In this document: positions 56,441-64,000 of the stretch, piece after piece
Numbering within the stretch: position 1 is the stretch's first letter
Layout of the letters: every line of letters starts with the position of its first letter
DNA from: Ananas comosus
Lineage: Eukaryota > Streptophyta > Magnoliopsida > Poales > Bromeliaceae
Direction of reading: 5' to 3'
Length of the DNA: 64,000 bases
Assembly (NCBI RefSeq): GCF_001540865.1
Contig: NC_033631.1
Coordinates: forward strand, 8,259,740-8,323,739
Notes under the pieces: generated by a model
The model's input: only the letters and a program-made list of their open reading frames with translations
The model's database searches: none
Told to the model about the DNA's origin: nothing
Position numbers and translations under genes: made by a program

Positions 56441-58589
56441 TAAATTTTGGCGGAAGTGTTAACGACGATGACGTGACAGATCATTGACCTTAGAAAAAAC
56501 GGTTAACTTTTCGCACATGAACGTTTTTTCTTGGTTCCTCTCAGGGTTTGAACTTTGAAAATATTGAACCTTGAAAATTTTCTTCAAGAAGCTTAGGCTT
56601 AAAACTGCGCTATCGCGGTATATCGATGCTAAAATTAACGAATACTTTTAATAGAATCCCAAATTATTAGACCGGTTTGACACAAAGCTAAAGTGCAGGA
56701 TTAACATTATTTTTTTGGCGAAACTATAAAAAATTTCTTATAAATACCAGCTTTTTTATTTTTTTCTCTGTAAATTTCGAAAATCTATGTTTTACCTCTC
56801 GACATTTCAAGTTGTTGCACTAAGCCCCCATCCGTCAAGATTCCATCACTATTCCATCTAATTCTTATAATTTATACCGAAAATATTCCTTCAAAATGAT
56901 AAAAATATATTAAAAATTATTTTTCTTTCTTATAGAAGAAGTAAGGATAATTTGAACATTCTATTCTCTGCATTAACACCATACCTTTTTAAAAATATTT
57001 CTAAACTTTTTAGAAGGATAAAATATTGACTTTTAAAAGCCAAAAAAGAAAAATAAAAAAAAAGTATTTAAAGAAAGTTTTCTATAATTTAGCGTTTATT
57101 ATTATTATTATTTTTTTAACGCATATGAATATTTGAGATACAGAACAAAGTACACGGAGGGTGTTTTATAAATAAATCGAAATTATTTTTCTTGGAGAAG
57201 CTAAAGCCTAAGCCTGTTTTTCAGAGTCTACTTTGGTTGCGTCAACTTTGATATTTTTTTTCTTTTATTTTTCCCTCACAATCATCTTCGCGAAGATTAA
57301 AATATGAATTTTTTTTGGTCTTGTTGAAGTAAATCTCTCACCCAATTTATTAGCACATTGATAAACACAATTTCCTTCTTAGTTAGTTGAAGCATTAACT
57401 AGGAATAAATGATATTATTATTTTCTAAATTAAGATGTTGCCATATTTTTTTTTTTATATTAATACAAAGCTCATACTACAAGCTAATGATCTCTTATCA
57501 TAGCATCTGCGAGATATAATAATAATAATAATATATAATGCAAAAGAGTAGTTGTTGACTTGTAAAGCCCAATTAATTAATTAATTAATTAATTAATTTT
57601 ATGCTCATTGAGATATATAATAAGCACACATGTAAGTTCATGCCTACTCTACTTTAATAATGATATATAAACTAACATGTTATCACGAACTTCATTCATT
57701 GAATCTCTCTAAACTTCTTTTTTTAAGAAAAAATCTTAGGAGCATGCTCTCTATAATTGACTACAAAAATATGTTTCCTAGTAAAATATGAGGAAATGAG
57801 CATTCAATTATTGGTGATAATATATTGACTTATCAATAGGTAGATAACTTGATTAATTTGATAGTTTATAGCCAATCAATGTAGTTGTCATTTTCACAAA
57901 AAATCCTTGCATTTTAATGCAACTTTTACTTTTGGTTCCTTTTCTCTTGGAAACTCTTATCTCATTAGAAAAGTTAGGAGGTTGAAATTTGAAATTTGTT
58001 GTTAAACAATCACAAAGATTCAATTTCATGAGTTAAAAGAGGATCTACGCTTCGCTTCTGCTTTTATTTTCAGTAGTATTTGGATTTTATAGGCATTTTG
58101 AGCCTCAAAGAAAGAGGCCTCAATTTGATGCCTTAACATCGGATTTTGTCGAAAATGTTCATAATACGCTGTCAACTGAAATTGAAGTAGTGTCGAAAGC
58201 AGTAAATTTTTTTGGGGTACCTTTCTAGGAAAATAAATTTAGATATTTTCGGATCCAGTATTGATTATTAAAGCGATCCACTTCAGGTCTAATCAATCCA
58301 AATCGATCATTTGGAATGCTAGAACGAACCTCAAAATGCTTCAATCGTTCGTCGACGAATGTCACACTTTCTTTTTTGGATGGAGCTCTTGCTTTTTTAG
58401 AAATGTTGTGCAGGCTGATCAACTAGGTAATTGGAGTCTGTCTAATAAAAAATATACTGTATGGTCCTCTTTTGAAAAATTTTTCAATTCGATATCGTCT
58501 TATTTTATTTAAATAAACTTTCGCTCTCGAATAATTTTCCTAAAAAAAATTATCGTATTTATAGTAATATGATCATTTCTTAGACGGCA
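56441..58589. other. Intergenic, no gene supported
   Basis: AT-rich DNA with an (AATT)n tract near 57568-57598. An 83-codon plus-strand frame (58261-58512) begins with a non-repetitive peptide but shows no domain I recognise. Confidence 0.4.
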
Positions 58590-58598
58590 TTTTTATTA

Positions 58599-60947
58599 GG
58601 CCAATTTGCATAAAAAATCCACTTATTTTGGGCTTTTGCAAAATCGGGCCACCTTTTTCATTTTTGCAGATTCGGTCCGCTTTTTCAGCAAACTGACCAA
58701 AATACCCTTATTACTTTTTCTCTTTCCTCTTTCTCTCTCTTCTTCGTTTCTCTCGTTCTTTTTTTTTTTCTCGCCGGTAGAGCGGAGGCGGCCTTTCACT
58801 CTCATGCTCTCGCCTTCGCCCTTGCCCTCGTCCATGCACCCCCACCTTCCTCACCTCCGACCCCGTTAAGGCCGCGCCGCGACTTTTTTTTTTTTTTTTT
58901 TTTTTTTCTTTTCTTTTCTTCTCCGACTCTTCTCCACCGTCTCCGACGACGACGCCTCTCGCCCTTCCCCGCCCTTCTCATCTCTCCCTCTCCCTCATTT
59001 TCTGCCGCCTCCGACGACGATTTATCTTCGCCGGCGCCGACGTCGACACCGTAGAGGTCACTGCGGCGCTACAGCCTCGGAGCGGGGGGTCCTTAGCGGC
59101 GTCGTCACCGGCGCCGTCACCGGCGCCGTAGCTGTTGGCAGAGAAGGTGACAAAAAAATTATAGAAAAAACAGAAAAAAAAATAAAGATAAAAAATTATA
59201 TAAAAAGAAGGATGAAGATGAAATTACATCGTTAATTACAAAAAAAATTATAAGTTGCACTATTTAAGATGTAAACTGCTGCTTTAAGATAAAAATTATA
59301 CTCTTTGAACGAAAATTATACTATTTTTTATCTTAAACTGCATCCTTTTAAGTGATATTTATACTGTTTCTCCTCTTGTTGCACTGTTTCTCCTGTTGTT
59401 GCACTATTTCTCCTCTTATTTACACAGAAATGGTGCAACAAGAGGAGAAACAGTGCAACAAGAGAAGAAACAGTAGATATATCTCTTAAAACAGTGCAGT
59501 TTCTCCTCTTGTTGCACTATTTCTCCTCTTGTTTACACAGAAATGGTGCAACAAGAGGAGAAACAGTATATATATCTCTTAAAACAGTGCAGTTTCTTCT
59601 CTTCTTGCACTGTTTCTCCTCTTGTTGCACTATTTCTCCTCTTATTTACACAGAAATGGTGCAACAAGAGGAGAAACAGTATAAATATCTCTTAAAAGGG
59701 TGCAGTTTCTCCTCTTATTGCATTGTTTCTCCTCTTGTTGCACTATTTCTCCTATTGTTTACACAGAAATGGTGCAACAAGAGGAGAAACAGTGCAACAA
59801 GAGAAGAAACAGTAGATATATCTCTTAAAACAGTGCAGTTTCTCCTCTTGTTGCACTATTTCTCCTCTTGTTTACACAGAAATGGTGCAACAAGAGGAGA
59901 AACAGTATATATATCTCTTAAAACAGTGCAGTTTCTTCTCTTCTTGCACTGTTTCTCCTCTTGTTGCACTATTTCTCCTCTTATTTACACAGAAATGGTG
60001 CAACAAGAGGAGAAACAGTATAAATATCTCTTAAAAGGGTGCAGTTTAAGATAAAAAATAGTGTAACAAGAGGAGAAATGGTGCAACAAGAGGAGAAACA
60101 GTGCAACTTTTGTTTAAAGAGTGTAACTTTCATCTTAATGGATGCAGTTTACATCTGAAAGAGTGTAATAAGAAGAGAAACAGTGTAAATATTTCTCAAA
60201 GAGTGTAATTTTCGTTTAAAGAGTGTAGTTTTCATCTTAAAGCTGCAGTTTACATCTTAAATAGTGCAACTTATAATTTTTTTTGCAGTTAACGATACAA
60301 TTTGATGTTCATCCTTCTTTTTATATAATTTTTTATCTTTATTTTTTTTTTTTTTTTTTCTATAATTTTTTTTTGTCACCTTCTCTGCCAACAGCCACGG
60401 TGCCGGCGACGACACCGCTAAGGACCCCCGCTCCGAGCCTGTAGCGCCGCAGTGACCTCCACGGTGTCGACGTCGGCGCCGGCGAAGATGCATCGTCGTC
60501 GGAGGCGGCAGAGAATGAGGGAGAGGGAGAGATGAGAAGGGCGGGGAAGGACGAGAAGGACGAGAGAGGCATCGTCGTCGGAGACGGTGGAGAAGAGTCG
60601 GAGAAGAAAAGAAAAGAAAAAAGAAAAAAAAAAAAAAGTCGTGGCGCGGCCTTGGCGGGGTTGGAGGCGAGGAAGGTGGGGGGTGCGTGGACGAGGGCAA
60701 GGGCGAGGGCGAGGGCGAGGGCTAGAGAATGAGGGTGAGAGGCGAGACGGACGTTTCCGCCTCCGCTCTGCCGGCGAGAAGAAAAAAGAACGAGAGAAAC
60801 GAAGAGGAGAGAGAAAGAGGAAAGAGAAAAAGTAAAAAGGGTATTTTGGTCAGTTTGCTGAAAAAGTGGACCGAATCTGCAAAAACGAAAAAGGTGGTCC
60901 GGTTTTGCAAAAGCCCAAAATAAGTGAATTTTTTATGCAAATTGGCC
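58599..60947. mobile_element. Foldback MULE-like element, 2349 bp, 9-bp target duplication
   Basis: The termini are GGCCAATTTGCATAAAAAAT and its inverse; TTTTTATTA flanks both ends exactly (58590-58598 and 60948-60956). Left and right arms (about 58599-59310 and 60185-60947) are inverted copies for roughly 700 bp. They include AAATCGGGCCACCTTTTTC / GGTGGTCCGGTTTTGC, a GC-rich block (58785-59150) and AAAATTATA tracts. The centre is a tandem array. The 9-bp duplication and long arms fit the Mutator superfamily. No transposase frame exists; open frames in the arms lie in GC-rich or repeat DNA. A one-armed relative is at 33763-34600. Confidence 0.85.
59341..60060. repeat. Palindromic tandem array, 339-bp period
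   Basis: The CAGTGCAGTTTCTCCTCTTG block at 59492 recurs at 59831, an offset of 339 bp, with near identity across the unit. Each unit is made of smaller inverted modules: TTTCTCCTCTTGTTGCAC versus GTGCAACAAGAGGAGAAA around TTTACACAGAAATGG. Because 339 is divisible by 3, a 186-codon frame stays open across both copies, but it is repeat-encoded. Confidence 0.9.
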
Positions 60948-61879
60948 TTTTTATTAAATAGTACTATAACTAATAATGTATAAAGCCAAACAAACTCATG
61001 GTTGGCAACTTTGGAAATGTATAAATAAAATTATCTATGCATAAATTGTTCAGATTAATCCTTGTTCGTTACTTATCATATAAATCCTTTAGATAATATG
61101 TTATCAGATCCAGTATTATATGTGCTTCGAAATTTGATTAACAGTTTCGATTTTGTGCCCCGGATTTGCTGATAGTTTAATGATATGACAAAGCCCCTGA
61201 TTTGCCGATAGCTTCGTCGTACGATACATTTAAAAAAATGATTTGTGAAGGAAAAAGATGACTGACGGGGAGGGGGGGCGGGGGTGCGGGTGCGGATCCG
61301 ATAATAAAGAAATCCGTTAAGAAACTTCTTTTTTTCTTTTTACCCTAGAGGCTACAAGCGTATGATACTTTGAAAAATTGTATTTTTATTGATGCAGCCT
61401 TAATTTATATATAATTTTTTATTTAATATGGTTAATTAGTCGTTAGCTATTGGTTATTTCAATTTCATATTCACTAAAAAATGATAAAGGATACTAAATT
61501 TAATTGAATCACTAATATATTAAACAAAGTTCTTAATTTAACTACATTATTAGAATTAAAGATTAATAGCTCTTAATGGTTATTATATATATGATTATCC
61601 ACAACGAAGCGTGGGTTTTCCGCTAATAAAGAAAGATGAAAGATGCCTTGAAAAGTGGCATAAATAATGCATCTTTGATGTAGAATATAATTAGCATATA
61701 TAGTTAGGTGGATTTCAACTAAATAAAGTGATTGTTAAAGTAACTAAGTTGTTGTTGCAAATAGATTGGAGATGCTAAATGGCTTCTTCAAGAATCTGTA
61801 GACAAGAGTCCTCCACTAGTTCGCGAAGCTCTTTTTAAATTCGGTTAGATTTGATATAAAGTATTTAAAATCTCTAAAA

Positions 61880-62092
61880 ATAAACTTCATAATTTTCGAT
61901 ATCATTTATCTAGTGATGATCAAAGGGGCCCAAAATTTAGTTCCTAAATATTTTTAGTAGTATTGATCATGTTTAATAAAGCAGATCATCGATTCGGATG
62001 TCCCATTATTAAAAACAACTTGGTAATACGGAGACTTCCGTGCTATTTGTAGTATACGAGCTAGACCGACTCTCTCTCTCTCTCTCTCTCTC
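61880..62092. mobile_element. Right half of the MITE family seen at 1-594
   Basis: CGATTCGGATGTCCCATTAT, then AAAACAACTTGG and CGGAGACTTCCGTGCT run in the same order as 495-560, ending in (CT)n at 62071-62092. No left half is found. Confidence 0.6.
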
Positions 62093-62099
62093 ACTAAGG

Positions 62100-62899
62100 A
62101 ATATAATTTACCTGAGTTGGGCTAGAATACTTTTAAGAATATTATGGTTTTGAAACAATTGAGGTGTTTTTAATGATTGAGCATCAAAATCAACAATTCA
62201 CACTACTTAAAATGGTGCAGAGAATTTGATATATTTTTTTGATGTTTTAAAAAAATTTGTGTGTGTGTATAATTTGCATAATATATATAATAACCCTGTC
62301 TAAAGCAAATAAATTATTCTTTTATTACATGTAACAAATTAACTTATTGCAACCCAAATCCCTCCATAGTAATCGAATTTAATTCAAATTTAAAATTTTT
62401 GAATGTGCAAGACTTCCGAAATCAAAAATTGGACCTCGAAGGTCCCGGAAAATTTACATACAACAGAAGCGACATCAAAAGAACCTCAACAAAAAAAAAA
62501 AACCTGTGCATGAGCAATTGGTGATAAGGATGCTATTTTAAAAAGTTAATAACTAATTAGCCAATTAATATGAATTGATAAATATAACTATCACAAACAA
62601 TATGAGAGACATTATTAAGCCTACCATAATGAAAAAGATAAGTAGATGTAAATAGAGACACAAGAACTCTGCTGCTCTACTTCAAAACATTATCTCTCAC
62701 CTTCATACACTGCATGTCATTCCAAAATAACTCATTCATAATGTATTCAATTGCTCTACGTATATATTATTCATCATCACCGACGCTATCGAAGATACTC
62801 GATCGGTCTAGTATAGTATCCAGAAGTAACGCATGCTAGCCTCTTGTTAGCACCTCACGATTTGAAATTATCCTATAAATATATGAGAGATAATATGAC
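62100..62899. other. AT-rich intergenic, no gene seen
   Basis: No coding or element boundaries were recognised. Confidence 0.4.
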
Positions 62900-63254
62900 T
62901 AAATTTTTTAATCTAGCTATAGTATTTTGGACGATGGTAAGACTCAAGAGGTTAAAAGAATAATGCGTGTTAGAACTAAAGTAGCTCTAGAACAGGTGAT
63001 CTCTTGAAAAACGGAGCGTCACAGTTGGTATCAAAGCCCATCAACAGCGCGGCTTCCCAGCTAACGAACGTTCTAGGTGGAGCGTGGCTCTCTACAACGT
63101 CGGGTGAGGGTAACGAGACAGATCTCGCATCGCCTGATATTTATGAATGTGCTTGAGTCCGACGAGAACGTCAGGACTTAAAAGGATTAATTAATCTCTT
63201 AATCCGACTATAACATTTAGATAGTGGTCAGACCTAAAAAATTAAAAAGATTAA
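62900..63254 (+). mobile_element. TRIM-like retrotransposon remnant with primer-binding site
   Basis: TGGTATCAAAGC at 63026-63037 differs at one position from the initiator tRNA-Met binding site. The segments near 62907-62965 and 63187-63250 share CTATARnATTTnGnnnRTGGTnAGACYnAA-type sequence at about 280 bp offset, as expected of short LTRs. There is no coding sequence between them. Confidence 0.4.
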
Positions 63255-63486
63255 GGCTTCGTTTGGAAATGCAGGGAGATTGCGTTACGTGCGGTGAGAA
63301 AGTACATTGGAAAAATTACCTTGTTTATTTCTATAAGTAATATTGCGTTCCGCATAACGCGATGAGCTGGTTACGAAATATTTTCTACAGTCTCACCGGA
63401 GAACGCAGAAGTATATCCTTATATGTTTTTTCCTCAACTCCATTTTATCTAATAGCGTTAGATAGATTTCAATACCAAACTAAGTC
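63255..63486. mobile_element. Tourist-like MITE, copy 2, TAA target duplication
   Basis: GGCTTCGTTTGG and the reverse-complemented right end GACTTAGTTTGG form the termini. TAA flanks both ends (63252-63254 and 63487-63489), matching the 3-bp target of PIF/Harbinger elements. 232 bp, similar throughout to 38991-39223. Confidence 0.8.
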
Positions 63487-63489
63487 TAA

Positions 63490-64000
63490 GTGTGCTAGAG
63501 TTGGCAACTTGTTTTTCTATTCTACGTCGCGATATTGTAAAGAGAGATTTGGAAACGCACTTTCTTCTTGGCGACGCACTTGCACGAATGGTGCGGCGGT
63601 CGGTCCAAATTGTCCGACTAGCCAGTCAGCGTAGCCGGTCGTTCACGGCGGAAAACGACTGAAAAACAAACAAAAAAAAAAAAAAAAAAAAAAAAGCGTT
63701 TTCCAGTTTGATTGATAAGTGCTTCCACCTCTCTATTCATAAATAGGGTTAATAAAAAAAAGACACGAATAATCAATCAGGGGCCCAACTGATGGTGGCT
63801 CGGAAGCTTCTCGGAGTCTTTGCTTTGAACCTTCATTTGGACTCTCCCTCTCCCTCTCCCTCTCCCTCTCCCTCTCTAAATTTGTTTAGCACATGTATAG
63901 GAAAATTTCAAGGCAAATTTTGCTTCTTCCATTCATGAATAGTAGTGTGCTATCTTATCTTGTTTCCACATATATGTATACTAGTTAAGGTGCCCCGCGC
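63490..64000. other. Intergenic with poly-A and (CTCTCC)n tract
   Basis: A poly-A run lies near 63670-63694 and a CTCCCT hexamer repeat at about 63841-63876. The open frame at 63362-63634 starts inside the MITE and has no domain. Confidence 0.5.

Noticed and set aside
58261..58512. 83-codon frame as a small gene
   Set aside because: The peptide has no recognised family and the frame begins without a clear ATG start; evidence is insufficient.
59494..60054. 186-codon open frame
   Set aside because: It is encoded by the 339-bp tandem array, whose length is a multiple of three; the peptide just repeats and has no start context or domain.
59341..60060. CRISPR-like array
   Set aside because: Repeats are contiguous palindromic modules without unique spacers, in a plant nuclear context.
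63841..63876. Telomere-like CCCTCT repeat
   Set aside because: The hexamer is CTCCCT, not CCCTAA or CCCTAAA; a simple microsatellite.

Overview
The window is nuclear DNA of a flowering plant, most likely a monocot. Three things point there: spliced genes with canonical GT..AG introns, GC-rich first exons inside very AT-rich flanks, and dense small transposons. Pineapple or a similar commelinid is a guess that the sequence alone cannot settle. Three protein-coding genes can be supported; they fill about 17 kb including introns, and nearly everything else is transposon-derived or low-complexity.

Genes. (1) 12993-13635, plus strand: a PADRE (DUF4228) domain protein, with long Ser and Asn codon repeats and an apparent frameshift just before its conserved C-terminal motif. 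(2) 22929-32139 coding, minus strand: a eukaryotic-type CDP-diacylglycerol synthase, rebuilt here as 11 coding exons (425 codons) plus a 5'UTR exon near 33.4-33.7 kb. (3) 42441-48041 coding, minus strand: a cytosolic tyrosyl-tRNA synthetase, rebuilt as 10 coding exons (394 codons) ending in a 21-nt terminal coding exon. Genes 2 and 3 are housekeeping genes in the same orientation; each has telomere-type repeats near its 5' end and a transposon against its promoter. I see no functional pathway linking the three genes.

Layout. 1-12.9 kb: MITEs, SINEs, a nested Tourist-like insertion, an assembly gap in poly-A and a GC-rich G-box island at 10.4-10.7 kb. 13.7-22.6 kb: a Pack-MULE-like element, a solo LTR with perfect 5-bp target duplication, a TRIM-like remnant, and a MULE-type MITE abutting a SINE. 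33.7-42.4 kb: a truncated foldback MULE at the first gene's promoter, LTR debris and a 0.9-kb tandem duplication carrying later insertions. 48.1-58.6 kb: MITEs, SINEs, AT-rich DNA and a palindrome-dense patch. 58.6-60.9 kb: a 2349-bp foldback MULE-like element with 9-bp target duplications, about 700-bp inverted arms and a 339-bp internal tandem repeat. 60.9-64 kb: a half MITE, a TRIM-like remnant and a Tourist-like MITE.

The most notable structures are the foldback MULE and its truncated relative, a MULE-MITE family with readable 9-bp target duplications, a tRNA-type SINE family with long target duplications, and a GCGGTGAA-N3-TTCACCGC palindrome recurring in several elements. No tRNA or rRNA gene, CRISPR array, or intact transposase or reverse transcriptase was found by eye.
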